The notes: a model not told the origin generated them from the letters alone. Counted from the stretch's first letter, positions 17,695-26,704 are shown. The stretch: DNA of 64,000 nt from Bacillota bacterium (GCA_009711615.1 VENI01000006.1:248001-312000), one strand, 5' to 3'. Numbers and translations: made by a program.

Positions 17695-17771
17695 ATTTAG
17701 TGGCTTATTAAAGTCAGCTTCCAGCAAGTAGGGCGATGCTGCCCTGGATAATATTAATAGGAGGGTTATTT

Positions 17772-18113
17772 ATGAAAAAGATTGAGGCCATTATTAGGCC
17801 AACAGTACTAGAGGATATTAAAGAAGCATTAGGGGAATACGGCATTCACGGCATGACAGTAAGTGAAGTGGCCGGTTGTGGATTGCAGAAAGGTAGGGTG
17901 GGGATCTACCGGGGTAGCAAATTCAACATTAACTTGCTTCATAAAGTAAAACTGGAACTGGTAACCACAGACAACCAAGTAAATGAAGTAGTAGAAATAA
18001 TATCCAAGGTAGGTCGTTCCGGGGAGATAGGTGATGGTAAAATATTTATCTATCCATTAGAAAATGCCATCCGCATTAGAACAGGTGATGAGGGGGACGA
18101 TGCTATTTCATAG
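17772..18113 (+). CDS. glnK: Nitrogen regulatory P-II protein
   Basis: A 113-residue P-II signal protein (MKKIEAIIRPTVLEDIKEAL start, GRSGEIGDGKIFIYPLENA in the C-terminal part). It binds ATP/ADP and 2-oxoglutarate and, next to amtB, should gate the ammonium channel. The T-loop reads YRGSKFNINLLHK: the tyrosine normally uridylylated (Tyr51) is Phe here, so classical GlnD modification is not expected. ATG 17772 follows AGGAGGGTT. Expression appears to need read-through of the leader terminator. Confidence 0.92.
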   Translation: MKKIEAIIRPTVLEDIKEALGEYGIHGMTVSEVAGCGLQKGRVGIYRGSKFNINLLHKVKLELVTTDNQVNEVVEIISKVGRSGEIGDGKIFIYPLENAIRIRTGDEGDDAIS

Positions 18114-18232
18114 TAGAAATTTAACCAAGAATTATGTTTAAGTGAACTTATTATTTTATTTTTAATTAGTTAGAATCTTGTTTTAAAGCTGGAAGCAATG
18201 TGATTATAAGTTACAATAAGTAAAAAAATTAA

Positions 18233-18299
18233 TGCACAATGTCGTGCAAATCTTCGGCAAAGACGCCTTTGGTTGGAAAACCACTAGGGTGTTTTTTTT
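18233..18299 (+). promoter_or_regulatory. Second ANTAR-type antitermination element, before amtB
   Basis: P1 is TGCAC / loop AATGTC / GTGCA (18233-18248). Seven bases later P2 has GGC / loop AAAGAC / GCC (18256-18267). Both loops keep A1 and G4. P2 overlaps a terminator whose arms (about 18263-18275 and 18280-18292) are followed by eight T at 18292-18299. This lies between glnK and amtB, so the channel gene has its own check even after glnK is transcribed. Confidence 0.82.
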
Positions 18300-18322
18300 A
18301 TAACAATTTTGGAGGGATTTGC

Positions 18323-19684
18323 ATGAATATAAAATATTTTTGTTTGCTAAGTATACTAGGGGGATTGCTACTGTTTCCAACAGTAGGGTTTGCTGCCGAT
18401 GGCCCCACAGCGGAATCTAATGCACTGGCCATCAATACAGTTTGGGTTTTAATTGCTGGCTTTCTAGTCTTTATCATGCACGCTGGTTTTGCTTTGGTTG
18501 AGTCGGGTTTCACCAGAGCTAAAAACACTGTGAACATTCTAACTAAAAACATGATGACTATCTCCTTAGGCGCACTGTTATTCTTTGCCACAGGATTTGC
18601 CATTGCCTTTGGCGGAGATGTGGGCGGTTTTATCGGTAACAAAGGTTTCTTTTTAACTAATATTAGTGATATGGATTTTGGTATTCCGATGTACGGGTTC
18701 TGGTTTTTTCAAGCTGTATTTTGTGCCACTGCTGCCACCATTGTATCTGGTGCTGTGGCAGAGAGGACTAAACTGAGCGCATACTTTTTATTTACCGTAA
18801 TAATAACTGCTTTTATTTACCCCGTGGTGGTACACTGGGTATGGGGTGGTGGTTGGCTTGCTACCAGAGGTTTCACAGATTTTGCCGGATCGACCGTGGT
18901 ACACAGTGTAGGTGCTTGGTCCGCACTGGTTGGTGCTTACTTGGTGGGTGCCCGATTAGGCAAATACGGTAAAGATGGAAAAGTACGGGCTATTCCCGGT
19001 CATAATATTCCGTTGGGTACGTTAGGTACACTGTTACTTTGGTTTGGTTGGTTTGGTTTTAACCCAGGTAGTACATTATCCGGAACAACATCTGATATAG
19101 CCTGGATTGCTACTACCACCATGCTTGCTGCATCAGCAGGTACTGTTTCCACAACATTATTTACTTGGGCAAAACACGGCAAGCCCGATTTAGCCTTAAT
19201 ATTAAATGGTGCACTGGCCGGTTTAGTGGGTATTACTGCGGGTACTGCTGCGGTAACACCCGTGGGAGCAATATTTATCGGCGCTATAGCAGGTATACTA
19301 CTGCCGATTTCTGTAGATTTGTTTGATCGGGTAATAAAAATTGATGACCCAGTGGGTGCCATTTCTGTGCACGGTACATGTGGTGCTTTTGGTACACTGG
19401 CAGTGGGATTGTTTGCTCACGAAGGCGGTCTGTTTTACGGTGGAGGGGCTTCCTTATTAATTACGCAAATAATTGGTGTGGTTGCTGTATTTATCTGGAC
19501 CGGTGTGTGTGCCTTTGTAGCATTTAAACTTATTGATGCTATTGTGGGCCTCAGAGTTTCCCAAGAAGAAGAATTGGAAGGCTTGGACTTGAGTGAACAT
19601 GGTATGGAAGCATATGGAGATTTTACCCTTAAAGCTGGGGAAATAGGAGGTTTTAATTCCCGGGCTGGCAAAATAAGTACTTAA
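18323..19684 (+). CDS. amtB: Ammonium transporter Amt
   Basis: A 453-residue channel with a cleavable signal peptide (MNIKYFCLLSILGG... ending near AFAAD) and eleven hydrophobic segments. Family motifs include LVESGFTRAKNT, WVWGGGWL, the pore histidines in VVHSVGAW and SVHGTCGAFGTLAVG, and LLWFGWFGFNPGS. It conducts ammonium and is closed by P-II. ATG 18323 follows GGAGGGATT; an in-frame upstream start at 18239 lies within the hairpin leader and is rejected. It ends the ANTAR-glnK-amtB block with a perfect terminator. Confidence 0.95.
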   Translation: MNIKYFCLLSILGGLLLFPTVGFAADGPTAESNALAINTVWVLIAGFLVFIMHAGFALVESGFTRAKNTVNILTKNMMTISLGALLFFATGFAIAFGGDVGGFIGNKGFFLTNISDMDFGIPMYGFWFFQAVFCATAATIVSGAVAERTKLSAYFLFTVIITAFIYPVVVHWVWGGGWLATRGFTDFAGSTVVHSVGAWSALVGAYLVGARLGKYGKDGKVRAIPGHNIPLGTLGTLLLWFGWFGFNPGSTLSGTTSDIAWIATTTMLAASAGTVSTTLFTWAKHGKPDLALILNGALAGLVGITAGTAAVTPVGAIFIGAIAGILLPISVDLFDRVIKIDDPVGAISVHGTCGAFGTLAVGLFAHEGGLFYGGGASLLITQIIGVVAVFIWTGVCAFVAFKLIDAIVGLRVSQEEELEGLDLSEHGMEAYGDFTLKAGEIGGFNSRAGKIST

Positions 19685-19689
19685 TTATA

Positions 19690-19725
19690 AAATTATAACC
19701 CCGGAAGGATCCGGGGTTATAATTT
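19690..19725 (+). terminator. Rho-independent terminator after amtB
   Basis: AAATTATAACCCCGG (19690-19704) pairs perfectly with CCGGGGTTATAATTT (19711-19725), with further T. Confidence 0.92.
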
Positions 19726-19801
19726 TTACCAGAGAAAATATTAACCTACTCTAGACTAGAATAATTGAAAAAAATATAATATATAGAGTAGGAGGTAGTT
19801 T

Positions 19802-20929
19802 ATGGATTCTGATAACAGGTTGCAAATTATTATAAAGTCTATCCCGGGCATACTACTGATGCTTGCCATTGCTGTATTTACAAGGGGAGCAGCTGATTTT
19901 GGTTTTCCACAGTGGCCAGGGGTTGAATCATTTTTTGCCATTAATGATTTTACAAAGTGGTTTTTGATAGATATCCTGCACTTAAATTATGTGTTGCTGT
20001 GTATCATTACTGGAATGTTAATTAGAAATGTATTATCTGTCCCCAATTGGGCGGTTACTGGAATTAAGACATCAAGTCTCTTTATTAAACTGGGGGTTAT
20101 TCTGCTAGGGTCAATGTACAGCGTGGTGGATGTGGCCAGGCTAGGGGGGACAGGCATTATAATTGTGCTGGTATTTGTTTTCTTAACAATACTTTTTACA
20201 TTGTGGTTGGCACAAAAAATGGATTTAGATCCAACTGCTGCTGCACTACTTTCCGCAGGAACGGCCATTTGCGGAGTGTCAGCTATTATTGCTGCTGCCC
20301 CTGCAGTTCGGGCTAAAACCACCGATGTTGTCTTTTCCATTGCTACAATTCTCTCATTTGGCTTGGTGTTTCTGTTTGTCTTTCCCATTATCGGAACATT
20401 GGTTGGATTGACACCCCACCAGTTTGGCATTTGGGCCGGTACTGGCATACTTAATTCCGGACAAATTCTGGCTGCCTGCTTGGCCTTTGATCCAGAGACA
20501 GCAGAGCACGCTTCCACAAGTTTAAAAACCGGCCAGATATATAACCTAATCCGGGTTATCTTTCTACCCTTTGTGGTGTTAATACTGGCAGTTTTCGCCA
20601 GTCGTTCGGCCCATTATGAGGAGGATGATATTAACATCAATACTAGCCTATCAAGCAGATTTCCGGTGTTTGTTATCGGTTTTCTAGCTATGGTGTTTTT
20701 AACTTCCTTCGGGCTGTTGGGGCAAACATCACCGCCTTCACCGGAATTGATTTTTATCCGTAAATTATATAGCTGGTTTTTTGCCATTGGCTTAACCGGT
20801 TTGGGAATGCAGATTTCCTTTAGTGAGCTACGCAAAGCAGAAGGAAAACCGCTGGCGGTGGGCGCGGCAGCGGCGGTATTTAAAGCGGTATTGGCACTAA
20901 TAGTAGTAATTCTATTCATCAATGAATAA
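19802..20929 (+). CDS. YeiH-family (UPF0324) putative sulfur-oxyanion exporter, copy 1
   Basis: A 375-residue integral membrane protein with about ten helices. It matches the YeiH/UPF0324 family, with the central conserved stretch SAGTAICGVSAIIAAAPAVR near residues 150-170 and LNSGQILAACLAF near 220. Family members are annotated as putative sulfate or sulfite exporters; the substrate has rarely been tested. ATG 19802 follows AGGAGGTAG. Fourteen bases after its stop comes a one-helix peptide gene, an arrangement repeated for the second YeiH copy at 25.6 kb, which is only loosely similar in its N-terminus. The gene converges on a stress-signalling cluster encoded on the other strand. Confidence 0.88.
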   Translation: MDSDNRLQIIIKSIPGILLMLAIAVFTRGAADFGFPQWPGVESFFAINDFTKWFLIDILHLNYVLLCIITGMLIRNVLSVPNWAVTGIKTSSLFIKLGVILLGSMYSVVDVARLGGTGIIIVLVFVFLTILFTLWLAQKMDLDPTAAALLSAGTAICGVSAIIAAAPAVRAKTTDVVFSIATILSFGLVFLFVFPIIGTLVGLTPHQFGIWAGTGILNSGQILAACLAFDPETAEHASTSLKTGQIYNLIRVIFLPFVVLILAVFASRSAHYEEDDININTSLSSRFPVFVIGFLAMVFLTSFGLLGQTSPPSPELIFIRKLYSWFFAIGLTGLGMQISFSELRKAEGKPLAVGAAAAVFKAVLALIVVILFINE

Positions 20930-20943
20930 AGTGAGGTGGCAGT

Positions 20944-21066
20944 ATGCCGGATGAAAAGAATAAAGAACATCACCTAATGCCCCTTTTTGCCACAGAGAGA
21001 TTAGAAGATTATGTTGCTCTATCGCTGGCATTAGTGATAATAATACTGGTGCTGGTATTGTTCTAG
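20944..21066 (+). CDS. Small one-helix membrane peptide following YeiH copy 1
   Basis: A 40-codon frame opens at ATG 20944 behind GTGAGGTGG. The product has a charged N-terminal half (MPDEKNKEHH, then ATERLEDY) and a C-terminal hydrophobic helix of about 17 residues ending VLVLF. I know no family for it. A peptide of the same plan follows YeiH copy 2, which argues that it is translated and works with the transporter. Confidence 0.7.
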   Translation: MPDEKNKEHHLMPLFATERLEDYVALSLALVIIILVLVLF

Positions 21067-21067
21067 A

Positions 21068-21490
21068 CTAAATTGGCCCGGTTAAAATCGGACAATTTAT
21101 TTTTTGTGATATTTTACGAACTTCTCTTTTATTGGCGGTATACGGCAGTATTATTAAGTCTGAGCCATTTATAGTATTAGATAATACGGATAATATGCTG
21201 CCGCTTTTCACCAAAATATTTGTCTGTAAGCGCATTGACGTAGCTTTTGTTTTAATTTCACTAAACAGTTCTCTTACTTCCTGCTGTTGTTTGGTATCCA
21301 TATAATTCAAAAAATTGTTTCGTGCCTCATGGCTGCTAATCCACTCATCTCCGAGAACTCCTTGCCACGTGTTTTGAATAATATAAATAACTGTTAAACT
21401 AGAGGCTGATTTTCCCAATTTCTCGACCAGTGTAATAAGCTTATTGGTCTCGGTTTTACCTGTTACAACTAACAGAATATTGTTAAGCAT
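21068..21490 (-). CDS. UspA-like universal stress protein
   Basis: A 140-residue single-domain protein with the Usp fold: NNILLVVTGKTETNKLI strand-helix start, SSLTVIYIIQ second strand, and the late ILVKSG...SDLIILPYTANKREVRKISQ. The ATP-binding GxxGxxxxG-S loop is degenerate, so nucleotide binding is doubtful. It is the last gene of a minus-strand run (kinase, response regulator, PAS sensor, Usp) with 16 bases to its neighbour, and converges with the first YeiH unit, whose small peptide stop lies one base away. ATG 21490 follows TTGGAGC. Confidence 0.72.
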   Translation of the reverse strand: MLNNILLVVTGKTETNKLITLVEKLGKSASSLTVIYIIQNTWQGVLGDEWISSHEARNNFLNYMDTKQQQEVRELFSEIKTKATSMRLQTNILVKSGSILSVLSNTINGSDLIILPYTANKREVRKISQKINCPILTGPI

Positions 21491-21506
21491 AATGCAAAAG
21501 CTCCAA

Positions 21507-22961
21507 TCAGGCTTTGGAATCGATATTTAACAGCATTAGTAAGGTGCCGGTATAGACCCCGTCGTTGTCATATACTGGTGAGATGTCACACCAAATATCA
21601 TGGTCTGGCAGTTTAATCCTATTAATATTTCTAGAATTAATGTTGGTACGAATAGACTCTGCCAGTGTAGAATCTACTACTTCGATACCTTTACCTTGTT
21701 CTAATGCACCCAAAAAGCATTTAGCCATTAAATTGGCAGTAACAATTTCATTATTTTTATCCACGTAAACTACACCTTGAGGAATAATTTCCACTAATTT
21801 TTCCATAACGTTTCTATAAGCCTTGTCTTCATCAGTATTAACTCTGATTACTGTTAATGAGCCCAGCCTTTTACTCTTTTTTATTATCGGAGAGTGAATG
21901 GCTTCCAGAAATTTATCTGATGTTTTAAGGGTTAAAGTTTGAGAGTTATCTTTTTGGCCTTGGAAGTTTTCAATATGCCCCATCACTTCTTTCAACTTCA
22001 CGTTTCTTAAATTACTTTTGCGTTCAGTAAAAATTTCGTGTGCTGCCTTGTTGGCAAAAACTATAATGCCGGCGTTATTAGTGATAATAACTCCTTCATG
22101 AAGTTGGTTGAAAATGGCAAAATCAATATTATCAAAATAGGTTTTGGCGCTATTAACTCCCCAAAATTCCACTAGTAGTTGATATAGGACGTAGTAAAGG
22201 GCAAATACCAAAGCAATGATGGTTACCGCACGGTATTTTTCAAAATTGTTGTCCTTTTGAAAAAGATACAGCTGCCAGGATGGTTGTCCCACATCACTTT
22301 TTTTAACCTTATATTGTTTATTATCCACAGATAATTTTGACTTATATCTATTAAAATCAGATAATTGATTTTCTTCAAATGGCCAAATGACGGGGTTGTT
22401 TTGACTATCAAAAACTGCCAGTTTAAAATTGGTACTGGTAAATTCCTCAATCACTTCCTTTTTATACTGATCCATTCTAAAATCCATCACCAGTACTTGG
22501 GAGTTGTTTATTACTGTAGCGGTGCTGATTATGTTTAGTTGTGAGTGAATTTGGTCGGATAGCACTGCTTTATTATTTCCACTTTTAAGGGCCTTTGCCG
22601 CCAGAGTAAAAACATGACCTTGATTAGCAGATTGTTCTGCCGAACTATTTGTAATATTGCTATCAGACACTAAATAAACATTTTCAATTTTATGGTCATA
22701 GGTTAACGCTGTTTTGACCGCTTTCTCACCACTTAGGTCTTGAAGTTCTATACTTCTTGCAGTGTTTTGAGAAGTAGTCTTAAGGTCATTTAAAAATGAG
22801 TTAGTTTTATTAATGGCTATTTGCTCAATACTGTTCTCATAACTGGTTAGAATGTTTCTTAAGAAACGAAATTCCGTGATGCCAAAAACCATAATTATCC
22901 CAATGGCAAAAACTATTATATAAAGTGGAAATACACTGTTACTTTCACTTACCCGTTTCAT
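21507..22961 (-). CDS. Membrane PAS-domain sensor without kinase domain
   Basis: 484 residues. A first helix (about 10-30), an extracytoplasmic region of some 215 residues and a second helix (about 245-265) form the receptor part. Inside are two PAS domains: about 275-370 (FAIFNQLHEGVIITNNAGII) and about 385-480 (VEIIPQGVVYVDKNNEIV). It stops there, with no HisKA or HATPase region, so it cannot autophosphorylate by the usual route. It may tune the kinase encoded two genes upstream or act on another enzyme. Its ATG directly abuts the stop codon of the response regulator gene, so translation is coupled. Confidence 0.78.
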   Translation of the reverse strand: MKRVSESNSVFPLYIIVFAIGIIMVFGITEFRFLRNILTSYENSIEQIAINKTNSFLNDLKTTSQNTARSIELQDLSGEKAVKTALTYDHKIENVYLVSDSNITNSSAEQSANQGHVFTLAAKALKSGNNKAVLSDQIHSQLNIISTATVINNSQVLVMDFRMDQYKKEVIEEFTSTNFKLAVFDSQNNPVIWPFEENQLSDFNRYKSKLSVDNKQYKVKKSDVGQPSWQLYLFQKDNNFEKYRAVTIIALVFALYYVLYQLLVEFWGVNSAKTYFDNIDFAIFNQLHEGVIITNNAGIIVFANKAAHEIFTERKSNLRNVKLKEVMGHIENFQGQKDNSQTLTLKTSDKFLEAIHSPIIKKSKRLGSLTVIRVNTDEDKAYRNVMEKLVEIIPQGVVYVDKNNEIVTANLMAKCFLGALEQGKGIEVVDSTLAESIRTNINSRNINRIKLPDHDIWCDISPVYDNDGVYTGTLLMLLNIDSKA

Positions 22962-23576
22962 TTACCTAATCAATCCTTTTTTTATGGCCACTGTTAGCGC
23001 TTCCTCCACTGTACTTACTTTTAACTTCTTAAATGCAGACTTTATTCTGCGACGGAAAGTGGATAGGCTGATGTATAATTCATCAGCAACTTCCTTTTGG
23101 TTTTTACCACTGGCCAACATCTGTAGTATTTGTAACTCAGAATCCGATAAACCTGGACCCGAAAGATTCATCAGTGTGTCAGAGCTAAGTCCGGGGTATA
23201 AATAAGAGCGCCCTTTATACGTCATAAGAATAGCTGACTTAATTTCATCAAAAAAGGCGTGTTTGGGTACAAAACCGTCTACACCGCTTTCCATTGCTTT
23301 TTTAATAAATATTGCATCATCATAGGTAGTCAGTGCCACATGTTTAATGTGAGGGTACCGTTCTTTAAAAATACTGCATAGTTCCAAACCATCACCGTCA
23401 GGCAAATTAATGTCCAAGAGAATAACATCTACATTCTCTCTGACATTCTGCAATGCATCTTTATAAGTATCTGCCTCTGCTACTACAGCAATGTTATCTT
23501 CCATATCCAACAGTTTCTTTAATCCCTCACGGAAAACATTATGATCTTCCACCAACATTACATTAATCTTGCTCAT
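22962..23576 (-). CDS. NarL/LuxR-family response regulator
   Basis: A 204-residue regulator: receiver domain with acidic pocket VEDH (10-11), phosphoacceptor Asp 55 in VILLDINLPDGDG and VPKHAFFDEI near 105, and a C-terminal LuxR-type HTH (LSDSELQILQMLASGKNQKE, then ISLSTFRRRIKSAFKKLKV). The start at ATG 23576 follows AGGAGGTAATGAAT and overlaps the kinase stop by 14 bases. It should be phosphorylated by that kinase. A 9-base inverted repeat in front of the divergent YeiH copy 2 is a candidate target. Confidence 0.9.
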   Translation of the reverse strand: MSKINVMLVEDHNVFREGLKKLLDMEDNIAVVAEADTYKDALQNVRENVDVILLDINLPDGDGLELCSIFKERYPHIKHVALTTYDDAIFIKKAMESGVDGFVPKHAFFDEIKSAILMTYKGRSYLYPGLSSDTLMNLSGPGLSDSELQILQMLASGKNQKEVADELYISLSTFRRRIKSAFKKLKVSTVEEALTVAIKKGLIR

Positions 23577-25173
23577 ATTCATTACCTCCTTGTAAGGGCA
23601 CGGTGAGGGTAACAATAAAGCCGGAATCTCTGTTTTCAAAGTCAATGCTTCCACCGATTAGATTAGCCCGTTCATTCATTCCCCACATACCTTTGCCGCT
23701 AGTGAAATTAACAGTTCTACCGCCGTTATCTTCTACCTCCATTAAGAGTATATTGTTATGTATTGCAAAGTGTATATCTACTTCTGTGGCATGACCATGT
23801 TTGGCTGTGTTACTTAAGGCTTCTTGAATGATACGATAAATAATAATCTCACTTTTATTGGATATTTTTAACGACCTACTCTGATAAAACACGTAAACCT
23901 TTATATTATGAAGCTTTTCATAGATATTAATGTAAGATTCCAGAGCTGATACCAAACCAACTCTATCAATCAAATATGGGTGTATATTATTCATAATACT
24001 GCGCATTTCTATAGCAGCGTTTTGACAGTGTTTACGTAAGGTAATCAGATTATCTTCGGCCTTTTCTTTGTCTTCATCTTTTAAACGTAAGATGTAATCA
24101 ATTGAATGGATAATAGTGGATAAATATCTGGCTATCCAGTCATGTATTTCAATGGAGATATTTTTTCTTTCTGCCTCTAGGGTATCCAGTAGAATGTTCT
24201 TATTCTTATCCTCTTCTTTTAAAGATGCTACTATCATAACACTAGCTAATCTTTTTCCTACCATTATTGGGATATAGTCCACCGATAAATCACTTTTTCT
24301 TCCTGCATAAGAGTAATTAATATTGTGATTGTCCAATTTTTCTTTTTGCATTATTACCGAGTACAGTGGTTCGGTAATACCCTGTAATTGGGGAAACAAC
24401 ATCGGTACATCACTGACGCTGTTGTCCAATATCCTTTCCTTGGATATGTCAAACAAATCTTCTGCTTTTTCGTTTAATTGTTTAAAATAACCTTTATTGT
24501 CTATTAGCAATACTGCACTGCGGGTTCGTTTTGATAACTTGTCAAAGTATAAATGTTGTACTGAAAGCGAAGTTAACGTTGTATAAGTTCCCCATAGCAG
24601 TAACGCTAAGGCAGATAAAAGGAATATTACTGAATAAGTAATTTTCTTATTAATGTTGTTGACGGTAACTTGATAATAATCGTTGGCATCTTCCATATTT
24701 GCCACAGCATTTCTGGACATTTTTTGCATCAGATCCTGGTTCAACTCGTTATGCCTTTGCAGTAGATATTTATCTATACTTTCTTCACTACTATGGATGG
24801 TGGGTACCACCTCATTCTCAACAAAGGAGATATAAGATTTGGTTAGTTCAATTATATCTTCAATACCCTGCTTGTTTATGGTATTAACAGAATTGTAAAG
24901 TGAAATTTGGTCTTCAATGGCTTTGTTGCTAAACTGCCTGAACGCTTCAAGATATTGCTTGTCTGCATAAAGGATGTACTTTTGCCCGTTAGATGTCAAG
25001 TTGGTAATATCTTCAGAAATTTTGTTGTGCATACTCAGTTGTTGGGAGTATGAGTTTATCTTATTAGTTCTATCGGTTGCATTTAAGGATTGCTGCAGCA
25101 GCAGTATTGATGATGTTACAACTATAACTAATAAAAAAACTTGTATTTTAGTATTAAACCTCACAAACGACAT
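23563..25173 (-). CDS. DegS/NarX-type sensor histidine kinase
   Basis: 536 residues. Helices at about 8-28 and 178-200 bracket a mostly helical extracytoplasmic sensor of about 150 residues, like CHASE3 or four-helix-bundle sensors. A PAS domain (about 210-320, SAVLLIDNKGYFKQLNEKAE) leads to the HisKA_3 box ERKNISIEIHDWIARYL with His 344, and a HATPase domain (EALSNTAKHGHATE, VEDNGG, GKGMWGMNERANLIGGSI). It heads the minus-strand cluster and diverges from YeiH copy 2. The signal is unknown; the flanking exporters suggest a sulfur or anion stress. Confidence 0.9.
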   Translation of the reverse strand: MSFVRFNTKIQVFLLVIVVTSSILLLQQSLNATDRTNKINSYSQQLSMHNKISEDITNLTSNGQKYILYADKQYLEAFRQFSNKAIEDQISLYNSVNTINKQGIEDIIELTKSYISFVENEVVPTIHSSEESIDKYLLQRHNELNQDLMQKMSRNAVANMEDANDYYQVTVNNINKKITYSVIFLLSALALLLWGTYTTLTSLSVQHLYFDKLSKRTRSAVLLIDNKGYFKQLNEKAEDLFDISKERILDNSVSDVPMLFPQLQGITEPLYSVIMQKEKLDNHNINYSYAGRKSDLSVDYIPIMVGKRLASVMIVASLKEEDKNKNILLDTLEAERKNISIEIHDWIARYLSTIIHSIDYILRLKDEDKEKAEDNLITLRKHCQNAAIEMRSIMNNIHPYLIDRVGLVSALESYINIYEKLHNIKVYVFYQSRSLKISNKSEIIIYRIIQEALSNTAKHGHATEVDIHFAIHNNILLMEVEDNGGRTVNFTSGKGMWGMNERANLIGGSIDFENRDSGFIVTLTVPLQGGNEYEQD

Positions 25174-25627
25174 ATTATTCCACCTACTTTATACAAGCAT
25201 ATAACATTTATATTAATTCTTCGACGTTATTTTTCATTATTCCTTTAGGAAAAGTTATCAATCCGGTCTAAAAACAGTTATTTAAATATACGCATGACAC
25301 AAAAAGTTCGCACTACAAAATAAAATATTCACCACATTGCAATAAATTAATCAAATAATAGTTCAAACTATTCATGTTATCTATACATCGTTGATTTTAT
25401 CTTACTAACTAATTATTATATTCACAAGGGGAATAAGTGAATAAATTATCATATAGATTCATAAACATGTCATCTATATGACAAATAAACTTCTTTATAA
25501 TAAGTAGTTGTAAGGTGGTGGTATTTAAGTTAGCCAATAAATCAAACATAATTAAACTAGTCTTATACCTGTTATCATTTATCACTAATCAACTAATCAA
25601 AACGTAATATTAATGGAGGTGGTTGCT
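25174..25627. other. Divergent intergenic region between the kinase and YeiH copy 2
   Basis: About 450 AT-rich bases separate the two divergent start codons. Apart from the inverted repeat and -10-like hexamer listed separately, I see a second weak dyad (ATTCAC/GTGAAT at about 25421-25443) and a 30-codon frame from GTG 25518 that I do not accept as a gene. Both promoters should lie here. Confidence 0.5.
25450..25501 (+). promoter_or_regulatory. Inverted repeat and -10 hexamer before YeiH copy 2
   Basis: CATATAGAT (25450-25458) and ATCTATATG (25472-25480) form a 9-base dyad. TATAAT follows at 25496-25501 with no good -35 hexamer at the right distance. The dyad centre would sit about 43 bases before a start site near 25508, the usual place for an activator that replaces a weak -35. 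The NarL-type regulator encoded divergently is the natural candidate. Confidence 0.45.
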
Positions 25628-26704
25628 TTGTCAACACAAGCAGCAAAGCAAGAAGCAAGTTTATCAGAAAAGATTACCAAAGCGATTCCCGGTCTTATTC
25701 TAGTAACAATATTAGCATTTGCGGCTGTATCTTGGGATGGTTGGTTTAAGGCTAACTTTAAAGAATTACGTAGTACCCTTAGTTTAAACTATGTTTTTGC
25801 GGCTATTATCTTTGGTATGGTTATTCGTAATACAGTGGGTGTTCCTAATGTCTTTGAACCTGGCCTAAAGTTTTCCACTGTATTTACTAAAACAGGTATC
25901 GTTATTATGGGTCTTAAGTATACATGGGCCAGTTTGGTAGACGTTGGTGGCATGAGTATGGTTTTCATTACTGTAACCCTATTTGGTACTGTGTGGCTAA
26001 TGTTTGCCCTCAAGAAAAGATATAATCTCACGGATACCTTGGGCGGGTGCCTGTCTGCCGGTTTTGCTATCTGTGGTGTATCCGCTACTGTGGCTACCGG
26101 TCCTTCCATCCGTGCTAAAGGTCAAGAAATGGCCTACACTATTGCTTCAATTTTAATTTTTGGTCTATTAATGTTGTTTATTTTACCTCCCATTGGTAAG
26201 GCAATCGGCTTAACCCAGAATGAATTTGGTGCTTGGGTAGGTGTATCAATTGTTAACTCGGCACAGGTTCTGGCTGCTGGTTTTGCTTATGGTGAGGGTG
26301 CAGGTCTAATGGCCGGTATCTTCAACATGGGTCGTGTTATCTTGCTACCCTTTGTAGTGCTATATGTTGTAATGCAGGTGCTGGGTCGTGAATCTGCAGA
26401 AGCTAAAGAAATTAACAAAACTAAGTTTGTTATGGATAAATTCCCTTTGTTTGTACTGGCTTTCATGGCAGTAATGGCTATGAACACCGCAGGTGTATTC
26501 AGCGCAGGGGAAATTAAGCAGGGTAAGCTATTTATGGAATATGCATTCACCCTTGGTTTTGCCAGCATTGGTTTAACAACCAAGTTCTCAGATATGAAGG
26601 CTGCGGGTAAAGACGGTATCATCCTCGGCTTTGTTGTAGCACTTATTAAAGCAGTATTTGCACTGGCGGTTATCAAACTGTTCCTCGGACCTATCTTAGG
26701 TTAA
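25628..26704 (+). CDS. YeiH-family (UPF0324) putative sulfur-oxyanion exporter, copy 2
   Basis: A 358-residue transporter with about ten membrane helices, sharing with copy 1 the central AGFAICGVSATVATGPSIRA, VNSAQVLAAGFAYG and the N-terminal LNYVFAAIIFGMVIRN stretches. TTG 25628 follows GGAGGTGG. It is divergent from the kinase cluster and followed by a one-helix peptide gene and a second Usp gene, so its unit mirrors that of copy 1. Codon use is rich in plain ACT/GGT forms compared with neighbours, which can mark high expression. Confidence 0.88.
   Translation: MSTQAAKQEASLSEKITKAIPGLILVTILAFAAVSWDGWFKANFKELRSTLSLNYVFAAIIFGMVIRNTVGVPNVFEPGLKFSTVFTKTGIVIMGLKYTWASLVDVGGMSMVFITVTLFGTVWLMFALKKRYNLTDTLGGCLSAGFAICGVSATVATGPSIRAKGQEMAYTIASILIFGLLMLFILPPIGKAIGLTQNEFGAWVGVSIVNSAQVLAAGFAYGEGAGLMAGIFNMGRVILLPFVVLYVVMQVLGRESAEAKEINKTKFVMDKFPLFVLAFMAVMAMNTAGVFSAGEIKQGKLFMEYAFTLGFASIGLTTKFSDMKAAGKDGIILGFVVALIKAVFALAVIKLFLGPILG

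Noticed and set aside
19987..20517. 176-codon antisense frame inside YeiH copy 1
   Set aside because: Low complexity translation rich in Pro, Thr and Ala that mirrors the membrane protein codons; no ribosome binding site.
25518..25607. 30-codon leader frame (GTG) before YeiH copy 2, with a hydrophobic middle
   Set aside because: AAGG lies too close to the start and no second instance exists upstream of YeiH copy 1.
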